Both the position numbers and the translations under genes were made by a program. A DNA stretch of 64,000 nt. Source: CAZJQD01 sp964548165 [NCBI: uncultured bacterium]. GTDB taxonomy: Bacteria > UBA8481. Under the pieces are notes generated by a model. That model made no database searches and was not told the DNA's origin. It saw only the letters and a list, made by a program, of their open reading frames with translations. Positions 16,830 through 29,800 of the stretch are shown one piece after another (position 1 is the first letter of the stretch; every line of letters begins with the position of its first letter). The stretch lies in NCBI GenBank assembly GCA_964548165.1, contig CAZJQD010000002.1, positions 44,341-108,340 on the forward strand. Direction: 5' to 3'.

Positions 16830-17804
16830 TCAGAAGCGGTAGTTGAGCCCTACCCTGTGATTGTTGCCGAAGTCGCCGAAGGGGATGAAGGCGTAATCGA
16901 GCTGTAGTCCGCTCGCGCGGAAGCCCGCGCCCACGGTGAAGCCCTGATCGACCTGGAGGCTCGCGTCGTAACCGGCGCGCAGGGCCAGCATTTCGGCGAC
17001 GGTCAGTTCCGCGCCCACGTGAGCGTTCCAGCGCTCGCTGGCCACCTTCTCCAGGTCAGCGGTCACGAGGAGCCAGCGTGGGAGCGCACGCCAGGCGACG
17101 CCGCCCCGGAACGTGATCGGCAGGCGCTCGCTCTTGCGGTCGAACCGCAAGCTCGTTCCCAGGTTGTGCACGCTCATGCCCAGCGAGACCGGCGCCTGGT
17201 CGGCCTGCCAGCGAAGGCCAAAGTCGGCGGCGAACGCGGTCGCGGAGGCGTTATCGATGGTGGAACTGAAGAACTTGGCCGTCGCGCCGTAGCCCCAGTT
17301 TGCCAGGCGGCCACCGTAAGAGAGCGCGACGAGGGCATCCTGGCCGGTGAAAGTCCCCTGGTGAGCGCCCGCCGTTCCGCTCACGACGGTCCTCTGCGTC
17401 TGGCCGTAGTCGATGTACTGCGCCAGCACGCCCCAGGCGCCCGTTGGGGCCGCGCCGGAAGGACCAGTGGGGAACGCCGCGCCAATGGCGCCCTGCCCGA
17501 CATCCAGGACCAGGCTCTGGTACATCAACTCGACCTCGCCGCGCTCGGTAAAGGCCAGGCCGGCCGGGTTGTAATGGATGGCGGCGACGCCGCGCGCCTC
17601 CGCCGAGAACGCATCGCCCATCGCGGCCCCCCGGGCCGATGGCGAGAAGCGGAGCGATGCCCCGCTGTTGGCCCCGGCGTAGTCCTGGGCAGCGCGCGCG
17701 GAGGGCGAGGGGTGAAGGATGAACGATGAAGCCAGGAGCGCCAGGGCGGCAGCCAGCCGATGGCGATGCTTCATCCGTCCGCCTTCATTCTGCATCCCTT
17801 TCAT
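16830..17804 (-). CDS. porV: PorV/PorQ-family outer-membrane beta-barrel
   Basis: 324 residues with a signal peptide (hydrophobic AAALALLASSFIL, cleavage near SARA-AQD). The family signature follows: SARGAAMGDAFSAEARGVAA then IHYNPAGLAF. About fourteen alternating beta-strands end in HRVGLNYRF, an aromatic C-terminus typical of outer-membrane barrels. In type IX secretion, PorV receives cargo from the translocon and binds its C-terminal sorting domain. The ATG overlaps the stop of the 9,032-codon gene (ATGA), so translation is coupled. A second start at 17774 has a better ribosome site (AAGG, 7 bases) and is equally plausible. Family membership is well supported; the T9SS role is inferred from its neighbour. 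Confidence 0.85.
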   Translation of the reverse strand: MKGMQNEGGRMKHRHRLAAALALLASSFILHPSPSARAAQDYAGANSGASLRFSPSARGAAMGDAFSAEARGVAAIHYNPAGLAFTERGEVELMYQSLVLDVGQGAIGAAFPTGPSGAAPTGAWGVLAQYIDYGQTQRTVVSGTAGAHQGTFTGQDALVALSYGGRLANWGYGATAKFFSSTIDNASATAFAADFGLRWQADQAPVSLGMSVHNLGTSLRFDRKSERLPITFRGGVAWRALPRWLLVTADLEKVASERWNAHVGAELTVAEMLALRAGYDASLQVDQGFTVGAGFRASGLQLDYAFIPFGDFGNNHRVGLNYRF

Positions 17805-20800
17805 CGGATCACCGCCAGTTTGCCGGTGGCGCGCTGGTTGGTCGCCAGGTCGGTGACGACGTAGATGTACCAGCCGCTGGCGACCTCATGCCCACCCTCG
17901 TTGCGCCCGTTCCAGGTCACAAACCCGTCGTTGATCTGCGTCGTCCGCTCGAAGACGCGCTCTCCGCGGAGCGTGAAGACCTCGATCCGGACGCGGGCCG
18001 GGAGGAAGTCGAAGACGATGCCGGTCGTCCTGGGACTGGTCGGATCGTAGGGTGCGCCCGTAGCGACGACGCCTGCGTTGGGCCGCCAGGGATTCGGATA
18101 GACCATGAAGCGCGCCAGGCTCGCCTGGTTCCCGGGGCCGCCGCTGCCCGCGATCGGGACGACGAGGACGAACGAGGAGAACTTCGAGGTCAGGAAGCGC
18201 ACGGTGCGCGACGCCGAGTCGTAGGCGAAGCGACTGAGTGACGGCGTATTGGTGGTCGAGTCAAACCGCCACTCTTGCGTCTCGCCGCCGCTATGAGCGG
18301 ATCGCAGGACGAGGCTGTCGAGCGCGACTCCCGACGGACAGGTCATGGCGACCAAAGCCGTGTGGCCGGGCTGGAGCGCGGTGACGGCCGCTCCGGCCTT
18401 GTCGAAGATGTCGACGGAGAGGATGAGGCCGACCGGGGTATCTCTTCCGATGAGCGCGTTTACGGCGCTTGCTGAGACCGCCAGGGCTCCAGCGCCCGCG
18501 CCGGCGCCCGTCGCGCCGCGACCCGAGGAGCCTGCCACGCCGAGCCCGACGGTGAAGGAGTCCTCGGCATCGGGGTCCACGGCACCGCGCGCGAACGAGA
18601 CGGTCGCCTGGCTGTCGTTGCCTCCCTGCAGGGCCACATCCATCCGCTGGCCTCCCAGGCCGCGTTGCCGCACCGAGTCTGAGCCGCCGGCGATATCGGC
18701 CAACGTATCGCTTGTCGTCGCGAGGATACCGATGACGCTCGAAAGACCCGGCGCGGAGTCGCGGTTAGCGGCCTGAGCGATGACGCGAAGCTCGACAACG
18801 GAGTCGTTACCGATGGCGTCTGCCAGGGCGTTCCAGTGGAGCCCATACACGGTGCGCGTCTCGCCGCCGACGCGCATCGGGTTGGTGGCGGTCGGCGTCG
18901 CGGCAGGGGTCATGCTCGTCCACGAGCCTCCGCCGCTTCGGCGATACTGGAAGATGAGCGTATCGGCCGCGGACCGCGCGCCGTTGAGGTCCACCTGGAC
19001 CTGGATGCCGCCGGCCAACAGGACACGCTGGCCCGCCTTCGGCGTGACCAGGGACGTCCAGGCCTGGGTGGGCGCCGACGAACGGGCCGACGCGCCCGCC
19101 AAGGCGCCGCCGGCATCCTCGTTTCCGGATGCGTCCTGCGCATTCACCCGGAAGAGGTAGAAGGTGCCAGCCGTGAGAGAAGCGCGGCCAGTCGTCGACC
19201 AGGTGAAGCTCTCGCTGCCGTTGTCGGACAGCACGGCCAGGAGGGTGTCGGGCATGGCGCTGGAGAGGCCCTGGTTCCAGTAGATGTTGTACTGGCCCGC
19301 GCTCCGGACGTCGGGCGACGGCGAACCGAACCAGGTGAGCGTGATTCCCAGGGCGTCGTCGGCGAGCGCGACGAGGTCGAAGATGGGCGCGGGGAGCGTG
19401 TCGTCGTTGCCGGCGGGTCGCCGGAAGGAATCCGCCGCGGACCAGGCGGTCTGGTTGCCGACCGTATCGACCGCGGCGACGCGCCACCAGTAGGTGGTGT
19501 TCGAGTCGTTGAAGTTGAAGACCGGCACGAAGCGGGTGTCCTCGACGTATTGGGAAGTGAGGAGCACGGCGAAGGATTCCTGCCGTGACGCCTGGAAGAG
19601 GTAACGCACGCGCGTGCCGCCGGCGCCGGTATCCGAGGACCCGGCGATGGTGAATACGACGGCGGTCGCGCTGGTCTCCGCGCCCCCGCGGGGCGCCACG
19701 AGAGCGGGCACGGTGGCAGGCGGCGTGGAATCGAATCCGAAGGCCAGGCCTCCCGAATACGGGCTCCAGGCGCCCGCGTTGGTGCGCGCCCGGACGCGCG
19801 CCGTGAAGGACGTGTCCATGAAGCCGAGGATGTTCAGCGAACCCGACGTGAGGCTCGTGAGGACGGTGGTCTCCACGAAGGTCTCCCCGGTTGCCGTCGC
19901 GATCCAGAGCTGGTAGCCGGAGAGCCCGCTCGCCGGGATCGAACCCGTCTCCTGCCACGAGAAGGTGATGGGCACTGCGCGGGTCACGAGGCCGCCGGCG
20001 GGCGTGGTGAAGCCGGGGGCGGCGGGAGTCGCGGTCTCGAGCGTGAAGGAGGCAGAAGCCCAGGACGAGAGGTTGCCGAGCTGATCCTCGGCGACGACGC
20101 GCCAATGCCACGTGCCCGCGGCCAGAGACGGGGCCGTGAGCTGGCTCGTCGTGTCCGCGGTCTGCGTGTCGAGCGTTGTTGCGGCGAAGGTGGAATCCGT
20201 GCCGAGCTGGACGCGGTACCGACGAAGCGCGGCGGCGAAGGCGGTCGCGTCGGACCAATCGAGCGTGGGCGCGGTCGTGGCGATGAAGCCGCCGTTCGTG
20301 GGCGAGAGCACGGTAGGCGTCGTGGGCGGGCTCGTGAGGAGACGGAACGTATCCGCGATCCAGGTCGAGACATTGCCAGCCGTGTCGACGCTTTGCACGC
20401 GCCAGGTCCAGGTGCCCTGCGTGAATCCCGAGAGGGTTGTCTCGGTGGCGCTGGTGTAGGCGTCGTGCAGGGGAGATGCGAAGGTCCCGGCGGAGTCGGT
20501 CTGGAAGCGATACGCGCGCAATCCGCTCAGCGTATCGGAGCTTGCGGACCAACGAAGGGTGATGGATCCCGCGGCGGTGTCGGCGCCGGAGGAAGGAGCC
20601 AGCAGGGGAGCGGGGGCCGCGGGAGGAGTCGTGTCGATGATGAAGGCTCGAGTTGTCTGGGACGCCGCCTGGTTGCCTGCCGCGTCGGACGCGATGACGC
20701 GCCAGTAGAGGAGCGTGCTGGCGGGCAGGCCGAGAACGGCGAGGCTGTCGACGGCCGGCCCCACGGTCGTGTCGACGATGGTGACGGCGAACGTGGAATC

Positions 20801-23800
20801 CCCTGAGACCTGGAGCTTGTAGGCGGTGACGCCGCCGGGCGTGTCCGTGGTGAGGTTCCAGGTGAAGCCGGCCGGCAGGCCGCCCAGGTAGGCGCCATGA
20901 GCGGGCGTGACGAGGCTGAAGGTGGCGGGCGGCACGCTGTCGGCGGCGGGGGCGCCGCCGGTGTCGACGGCGAGGTGGAACCAGCCGGAGGCGACCGTGT
21001 TGCCGGAACGATCGACGGCGGTGACGCGCCAGAACCAGTCGCCGCCGGCCAGCGCCTGGGAGACGAGGTTCTTGACGGTGACGGTGCGCGTCTCGGCAGC
21101 AGCCAGGCCCGTGGTGTCCCGACCGATCTCCCAGGTCCAGGTGTCACCATCCGAGGTCCAGACGAAGGTGGGCTGGGTATCGGTTGTCGTGGTGCTGTCG
21201 GCGGGGGAGAAGAGCGCGACGGTGACGCTGGTGTCGATGACGAGCGTGCGCGAGGCGCTAGCCGTGGTGAAGCCAAGCGTGTTGGCGACGACGACGCGCC
21301 AGCTGTAGGAGGCGTTGGAGGGCAGCGTTGTCGATGAGGAGGTGGACAGGCCAGCGGAGGCGCTGACCAGCGGCGCGGCGAACGTGCCGGCGGTGTCGAC
21401 CTGGAGCGTGTAGGAGGAGATGGTCGAGAGCGTCTCGGCGCTGGCGTTCCAGGAGAAGGTGATCGTGCGCGAACTGGTCTCGAGCGAGGCGGCGGGGTTC
21501 AGGAGCACGGGCGCCAGGGGGCCGGCGCTCACGATGGTCAGCTTCCTGGTGTCGGAGTAGGCCACGTTGCCGGCGTCGTCCGACGCGGCGATTCGCCAGT
21601 AGTGGACGGCGCCAGAGGCGAGGGCGAGAGAGGTCGTCGTGACATTGCCGACCGAGGTGTTGATGTCCAGCGTCCCGAACGCCGGGTCGTACGAGGTCTG
21701 AATGGAGTAGTCGGCGACCCCGGTGAAGGTGTCCGTGGACGCCGACCAGGCGAACGTGAAGGTGCTCGCCGACGTCTCGACGTTCGCGGCGGGCGCAATC
21801 AGCACGGGGGAGGAGGGAGGAACCTGGTCAACCGTGACCGTCCACGTCTCGGAACTGGCTCGGGCGTTGCCGTTGACGTCGTAAGCAATGACGCGCCAGT
21901 GCCAGGTCGTGTCCCCGGCCAGGCCGGGGGCGTAGGACGTGAGCTGTCCGACGTTGGTGTCGACGGCGAGGAGAGCGAAGGAGGAGGAGCGAGAGGCCTG
22001 GAGACGATAGTAGGACAGGCCGCTGCCGGCGTCGGTCGTGGCGTTCCACCCGAGCGTGACAGCGGGATTGGCGGTGAGCGTCCCGTCGGCGGGGGAAGCC
22101 AGCGAGAAGGCCGTGGGTGGGATGAGATCGTAGACGTAGAAGACGGCGGGAGCCGCCAGGTCGATGGAGGGGCCCGTATCCCTCATGGAGGTCTTCACCC
22201 CCAGGGCAGGGATGACGGCCAGCATGGTCTCGCCGGAGGGAGCGGTGTCCCGAACGGAGACGACGACGAGGAAGCTCTCGGCTCCGGTGGCTCCGAGCGA
22301 CTGATTGAGCCCGGTCATGCCGTAGGTCTGGCTGCCGGAGTAGCCGAGCAGGCTGATCACGGGATCCGTTCCGGAGTCGACGTTGCCGTTCCGGTTGCTA
22401 TCGCGGTAGAGCACGACGTAGTCCAGGCGGTTGACTTGCCCGGCGTTACCGGTCAGGCGGACGCTGAATTGCTTGAGCGTGTCGCCGGCATTTCCCGTGA
22501 CCGTGAAGGACATGAGGCGCGTGACGTCGAGCGCAAGCGGGGCAATAGTTTCGGAGAGAGTGGCGTTGTTGACGGAGATCCCGGTGATCGACGATCCCGT
22601 GTCGACGTAGAGAGTGGCCGGGGAATACTCGGCGACAAGCGGGCGGGTGTCGCGCAGTGAAGTTCTCACGGCGAGGGCGGGCAGGTAGGCGCGAAGGGTG
22701 TCGCCCGTGGCGGCGGAGGTGGTGAGCGAGACAGCCACGACGAAGGAATCGGTGCCCGCGACGCCCAGGGAGACCGGTGATCCCAGGACGTAGGCACTCC
22801 CCTGGGCCGCCAGGATGGCAACGAGCGTGTCGGAGCTGCCCAGGGATCCGTCACGGTTTCCGTCGCGATACAGGGCGACCGAGTCGATCTTGCCCGCGCC
22901 CGCCGCATTGCCGGCGAACGAGACCCTCAGGACGGTCAAGGAATCGTTGGCCCCACCGCCGACGGTGAACGCCAGCACGCCGTTGGTGTTGGCAACCGCC
23001 GAATTGACGGTCGCGCTGAGGGGCTTGAGCGCGTTGACGACGAGGGTGACCCCGGCCCCCTGGACGGTGAAGACGCCGGGCGCTGCCTGCGATACCGCCG
23101 GGCCCGTATCCGCCAGTGTCGTCTTGACCGATGACGGCGGGATGGAGGCCTGCAGGGTCTCGTCCAGGGGAGCGGTGTCCGCGAGTCCGACCACGATGAG
23201 GAAAGAGTCGCCGGTGCCGAGAGCCTGGTTGAGAACCGCTGTCGTCCAGCGCGTGTCCGCCGTCGCGCTCAGGGAGGCCACGAGGACGTCGGTGCCGGAA
23301 TCGAAGGCGGCGTTGGTATTGAGGTCCCGGTAGAGGCGGACGAATTCGAAGCGGTTCGCTACGCCAGCGGCGCCAGCGAAGGCGACGCCGGCCGTGGTCA
23401 GCGTGTCCGACAGGGCGCTCTTCAGGGAGAAGGCCAGGACGGCGGTCTGGTCAGTGCCGAGAGCGACGATGGCAGTGCTGGCAGGGAGCGTGGGATGCAC
23501 TGTCAGGAGGAGAGGAGTGGAGCCCGTGTCGATGACAAGGAGCCGACTGTCGGAGATCGAGGCATTGCCCACCGAGTCATAGGCGATGACGCGCCAACGG
23601 TAGGTATCGGTGACCAGGGCCTGGGTGAACGACGTGAGCGTGGTGAGCGCGTTGACGAACGGCGAGAGGAAGGCCGTGGAGGTGTCGATCTGGAGGCGGT
23701 AACCGGCGAGGCCCGCGATGCTGTCCGTGGATGCCGACCAGGTGAAGAGGATCGTGGTGCCGGAGGTATCCGTCGCGTCCGCGGGCGCCGTGAGCAGGGG

Positions 23801-26800
23801 TTTGGTGGGCGGGGCGGTGTCGATGCGGAAGGTGTACGTGGTCGAGGTGGTCGTGTTGCCCGCGGAATCCCTGCTGATGATGCGGAGGCGGAAGGTCTCG
23901 TTCACGAGGGCGCTGTGCACGGTGAGCGTCGTCGCGGTGACCGTGGTGTCCAGGAGGAGCGAGGCGAAGGCGCCCGTGGTGTCGATCTGGACGCGGTAGG
24001 AGGCGACGCCGGAAATGCTGTCGGCCGCCGTCGTCCACGCGAAGGTCACGGTCGTGACGTTGGTGTCGGTGTAGGGGGCGACGGGCATCGTGAGCGTCAC
24101 GGGCGTCGGCGCCGTGGTGTCGATCCGCACGCGGCGGACCACGGAGGTCGCCACGTTGCCCGCGCTATCCCTGGCCGTCACGCGGAGGAAGTAGGTGTCG
24201 TTAGCAGGGGCATTGACGATGGTCAACGTGGTCCCGGTCGTCGTGGTATCGATGAGGCTGGCCACGAAGGTGCCCGCGGTGTCGATCTGCAGGCGGTAGG
24301 CAGCGATGCCGGAGAAGCTGTCGAAGGCGGTGGTCCACGCCACGCCCAGGGTGGTGGCCGAGGTGTCTACGTCGGCCGAGGGCGAGGTGAGCGACGACGC
24401 GGTGGGCGCCTGGGTGTCGAGACGGAGCAGGCGGGAAAGGGAAGCCGTGGCGTTGCCGGCGGAGTCGACGGCGAGTATGCGCCAGTAGGTAGTCTCGTTG
24501 GCGCGGAGCCCCGACAGAATCGCGATGCTGGTCGAGAAGGTGAAGGTGTCGAGATACGGGGAACCGAAGGCTCCGCCCGCGGTGTCCAGCTGGAGGCGGT
24601 AGCCCTGGATGCCGGCGATGGAGTCCGGCGCCGCGCTCCAGGTGAAGGTGAGGCCGGATACGGAGGTGTCGTGCCCGTCAGCGGGCGAGAGGAGGGACGC
24701 GGCGCCGGGAGCGGTGGTGTCGATCCGGAGCCTTCTGATCGCGTAGAAGGTATTGTTAGCGACCGTGTCGAAGACGCGGATCGTCCAGTAGTAGGTGTCG
24801 TTGGGCGCGAGCGTGACGGTGGATTCGAGGGCTAGGCCGGTGCTGGAATCGACGGCGAGTGCGCCGGCAAACGACGAGTCGGTCGAGATGAGCAGCCGGT
24901 AGGCGAGGATGCCGGTGCCGGTGTCCACGGCCGCGGTCCAGGAGAACCGGATCGTCGTCGAGGCGGTATCGAGGCTTGCGGCCGGGGTGGATGGGGTTCC
25001 CGCCACGGGCGCCGCCGTGTCGATGCGCAGGACCCGGCCTGTCGAGGGCGTGACGCTCAGGCCGGAGTCGACGGCAACGACGCGCCAGTACCAAGTCTCG
25101 TTGGCCGCCAGGGTTCGGATCGCCGACGTCTCCGTGCCGGGAACGGCGGAGTCGATGTAGGTCGTCGTGAATCCGGGCGAGGTGTCGAACTGGAGCTGGT
25201 AGCGCAGGATGCCGGTGACGCTGTCGGTGGAGGGAGTCCACGCGAACCGGATGGTCAGCAGGTTGGTGTCCGTGGGATCCGAGGGTGCCTGGAGGGTGGG
25301 CTGGGTGGGCGTCGAGAGGTCGAGGCGGATGCGGCGCGTGTCGGAGACGGCCGTATTGCCGGCCGTGTCGACGGCGACGACGCGCCAGAACCGGGTGCCT
25401 TCCGTGAGCATGATCACGTTCAAGGACGTGCTGGTGGTCGCGGAGTCGCTGGTCAACGACGTGAAGGTCCCGTTGGTGTCGAACTGGAGCTTGTAGCGCG
25501 CCAGCCCCGAGAGCGTGTCGGACGAGGAGCTCCAGGCGAAGAGCACGGCGCCGTTCGACGTATCGTACCCGGCCTCGGGTGCCAGCAGGGCAGGCACCGT
25601 GGGGGCTACCGTGTCGATTCTCACGACGCGGAAGGTCGACGCGGTGGTGTTGCCGCTGTTGTCAGTCGCGATGACGCGCCACCAGTAGGTGTCGTTGGGA
25701 GCGAGCGTGCGGGTCCCCGAGAGCGCCGGGGTCACGGAATCCACGAGCGGGGATGCAAAGGAGGACGACGTGTCGATCTGCAGGCGATAGCCCGCGATGC
25801 CGTTGGAGTCGGTGGACGCGGACCAGGAGAAGGTGATCGTGGTGGAGGAGGTGTCCTGGTTGTCCGCCGGCGACTGGAGATTGGAGGCCGAGGGGGCGCC
25901 ATTGTCGTATCGGAGCGCGCGGATCGAGGAGGTCTCGTGATTTGTCGCCGAGTCGTACGCGGCGACGCGCCAGTAATAGGTGTCGCTCGTGTTGAACACG
26001 TGGGTCGCGGAGAGCGCCGTGGTGTAGCTGTCCCTGACAAGGGTCAGGAACGCGACGCTATCCGAAATCTGGAGGCGGTAGCGGGCGACCCCGGCCATGG
26101 AGTCGGCGGAGGCCGACCACGTGAACGTGAAGGTGGCGGCCGCAGACTCGTAGTTGTTGACCGGTGAAACGAGCGTCGGCGCCGTCGGCGGAGCGGTGTC
26201 GACGCGGAGCACGAAATGGCCGACCGTGGCCGAATTGCCGGCGCTGTCGTAGACGACCACGCGCCAGGCATGGGTGTCCCTGGTGTTCAGGTTTGCCACG
26301 GTGACCGAATTGGCCGTGAGCGTGGTATCGACGTAGGGGGCGGTGAAGGCGCTGGAGGACGTATCCATCTGGAACCGGTAATGGGAAATGCCCGTCCCGG
26401 TGTCCGTGCCGATGGCCCAGGCGAAGGTCAATGTCGTGACGTTGGTGTCGTAGTTGTTCGGGATCCCGCTGTATCCGGGCGGAATGGGCGCGATCGTATC
26501 GGTTCGGATGCGCCGCGTGGCGGAGGTGGTCGTGTTGCCGGCAGAGTCGACGGCGACCATGCGCCAGTAGTAGGTGTCGTTGGGCGCGAGCGTGCGCTGG
26601 GCGTTGTTGCCGGAGGCGGCCACGATCGAGTCCACGTACAGGCTGGTGAAGGTGTTCGCGGTATCGACCTGGAGCCGGTAGTAGAGGAGCCCGGAGATCG
26701 AGTCTGCCGACGAGTTGAACCAGAAGTCGAAGGTGAGCCCGGAGGTGTCGGTGTTGTTCGCCGGAAGGTTGATGGCGAAGTTCATCGGGGTCGTCGTGTC

Positions 26801-29800
26801 CAGGCGGAAGGACCGCGACGCCGTGGCCGCGGTGTTGCCGGCGTCGTCGACCACGATTAGTCGCCAGTGGTAGGTGTCGTTGGCCGGCAGGGTGCGCGAA
26901 GCGGAGGTCGACGGGGTGAATGAATCCGCAACGAGGAGCGAGAAGGCGCCGGACGTGTCGACCTGCAAGCGGTAGCCGGCGATGCCGGAAAGGTTGTCCG
27001 AGGACGCCGTCCAGGAGAACGCGAGGGAGACCTGGTTCGTGTCCGTTCCGGCCGCCGGCGCGAGGAGCGTGACGATGCCGGTAGGCGCCATGGTGTCGAC
27101 GAGGACGGAGCGCGTGGCCGAGATCGCGGCATTGGTCGCGCTGTCGGTCGCCGTGACGCGCCAGTACCAGGTCTCGTTGCCGCCCAGCGTCAACGTCACC
27201 GATGTCGTCGCGAGGGTCGTGTCGACCCAATTCACGGAGAAGGTGCCTGCCGTGTCGAGCTGGAAGCGATAGGAAGCGACGCCCGAGACGGTGTCGGTCG
27301 CGGGCGCCCAGCTGAAGAGCTGTGACACCAGGTTGGTCTCCAGGCTGGCCGCCGGGGTGGCAAGCGCAGGTGTCGTGGGTGGCGCCGTGTCGACCCGTAG
27401 GCGGCGTCCGCCCGCGACGGGTGTCGTGTTGCCGCTGTTGTCCACGGCGACGACTCTCCAGTAGTAGGTCTCGTTGGCGGGCAGTGTTCTCAGGGCCGTC
27501 GTGCCCGTGCCGGTCACCGAGTCCACGACGAGGTTCGCGAACGTGCCCGCGGTGTCGAACTGCAGGCGATAGGTGGCGATGCCGGCGGAATCGGTAGAAG
27601 CCGTCCACGCGAAGGCGAGCGTCGTGACATTGGTATCGGTGAGGTCAGGGGGGGCCACGAGCGTCGGGGCCGTGGGCGGCTGGGTGTCGGCCGTCATGCC
27701 GGTGGCGACCGATTCCGAGTAGAAGGACTGGTTCTCGAGGGCGGCGCCATCGAAGGCGGTCACGCGGTAGGAATGAGTCTCCAGCGCCTGCAATCCCGAA
27801 TCGATAAAGGTCAGCGCAGCCGATGCCACCGAACCACGGAGAATCCAGGAACTGCTGTCCGGCGTGGCGGCGCGATAAACGCGGTAGCCCGAGAGGCCGA
27901 GTGCGTAGCCGGGTTCCTCCGTTGCCGTGACCGGCGCCCAGCTGATGCGCAGACTGCTGGCCCCGAGGACCGCGACGGCCACGGTGTCCGGGGCGCGGGG
28001 CGCGACCGTGTCGGCGCCGGGCGCGGTGTCGACCGCGCCGAGGCGGAAGGGGATGTAGATGACGGAGTCTTTGCCCGCGCCGTTGATGCGAAGCTTGACG
28101 ACAGCGGAATCGACGGACCCCCACCAGCAACGCTCGAAGACCGCGCGTAGCAGGCTTCCTGCTGAGACGACCGAGTCGGGTTTAGTGGGATTGGGGGTGA
28201 AGTTGCATCGCTCAAAAGTGTCCCGGGCGCTGAGACCTGAGATCGAGACGGCCCAGGAATTGTTCGAATCGGAACTGCAGAGCACGAATCGGTTGTCGGC
28301 GGCGCTCGCGAGTGAGATTCCGGACCCGGCATTGTTGCGCGAGATGTGCTCGAAGACCTGGCTGCCTACGGCGGCCGTGGCGAGGGAGAGACCATCGCTC
28401 GCGTTGCTGTCGGTGATGTTGCGAACGAGCACGGTGCCGGTACAACCAACGATGGCCATGCCGTTGTTCATGTTCGCAAACGCGCGGTTGGCCACGTAGA
28501 TATTCCAGGGCGCCGAGATTTGGAAACCGCCGAGTGTGTTGGACGACGCGACATTCGACTCGTGGAGGTTGCCCGTGCTGAGTGAATTCACGGAGAAACC
28601 GCGTTGCCCGTTCGACGCTGCCCTGTTCTCTCGGATCGTGTTGGAATCGCTGTTCGTGCCGAGAGAGAAACCGTCCGCCGCGTTCGTCTGGGCGACATTC
28701 CAAGCCAGCAGGTTACGGAGCGAGAACGAGAGGCTGATGCCGCTCGATCCGTTTCCGGCCGCCGCGATGTGCGTGAGGGTGTTGGAATCCGACTGTACCA
28801 GGTTCAAACCGTTCTGGCCCGCTCCCGACACCGTCAGGTGCGTGAATGTCGAGGTGTCCACGTTGAAGAGATTCAGCCCCTGGTAAGCCATCACAATCCG
28901 CAATCGGGAGATGGTCAGGTTGCTGACGCCCGATGCGGTTATGGCCTTCTTGTTGGCGCCCAAGGAGGTGTCGCCCGGGGAGAGAATCGTGCCGGTCGGC
29001 GAAGAATCGACGCCGAGGATCGCGATCCCGTTGGCCGGGATTGCGATCGTCTCGTAGTAGTAACCGGCGTCCACGAGGATCGTGTCGCCCGCGCTGGCCA
29101 GCGCGAGAACGGCGGCGATCGAGCGCTTTGGCGCCGAGGGTGTCAGGCCGAAGCTTGTGTCGTACCCGATCGAGGACGTGTAGGAGTCTCCTGCCGTGGA
29201 TGTGTCATTGACATACCACGTGTTGGGGCCGCTGGTGTCCGGCACGGCCGAGGCGCTCGCGGTGGTGTCGGAGTAGAAGGCCTCGTTGCCGCCGAAGGAG
29301 CCCTGGAGGTCGAAGGCGGTGATCCGATAGCGGTAGGTCTGGTAGGGCGCCAGGCCGCTGTCGACGAATACCGCTGTGGGCGCGGCAATCGTGGCGACCA
29401 GGGTGGGCAGGGAGGGCGCCGTGGAGGTATCGCGATAGATGCGGTAGCCGACCAGGTTGTCCTGGGTCGAGCCATCCTCGTCGAGGAGAGAAGCGGACCA
29501 GGTGAGCGCGATCGCGGTCTCGCTGAGCGATGTGGCGAGGAACGTGTCGGGAGATCGGGGCGCCACCGTGTCCGCGCTCACGGCCGTATCCGCCTGGACG
29601 AGCCGGAACGGCGTGAAGCTGGTGACCGAGTCCGAGAAGGTCGCCAGGATGCCGATCGTATCCCGGGTTCCCCACCAGTTTCCTGTGGCGTATTGCGGCG
29701 AGGCAGCACCGGTCTTGTGCCAGCCGAAGTAGGTGTTCCCCACGACGTTGTTGGCGAGGAACCGGTTGTACTGCGAGGCGCCATACAGGCCGATCCCGGT

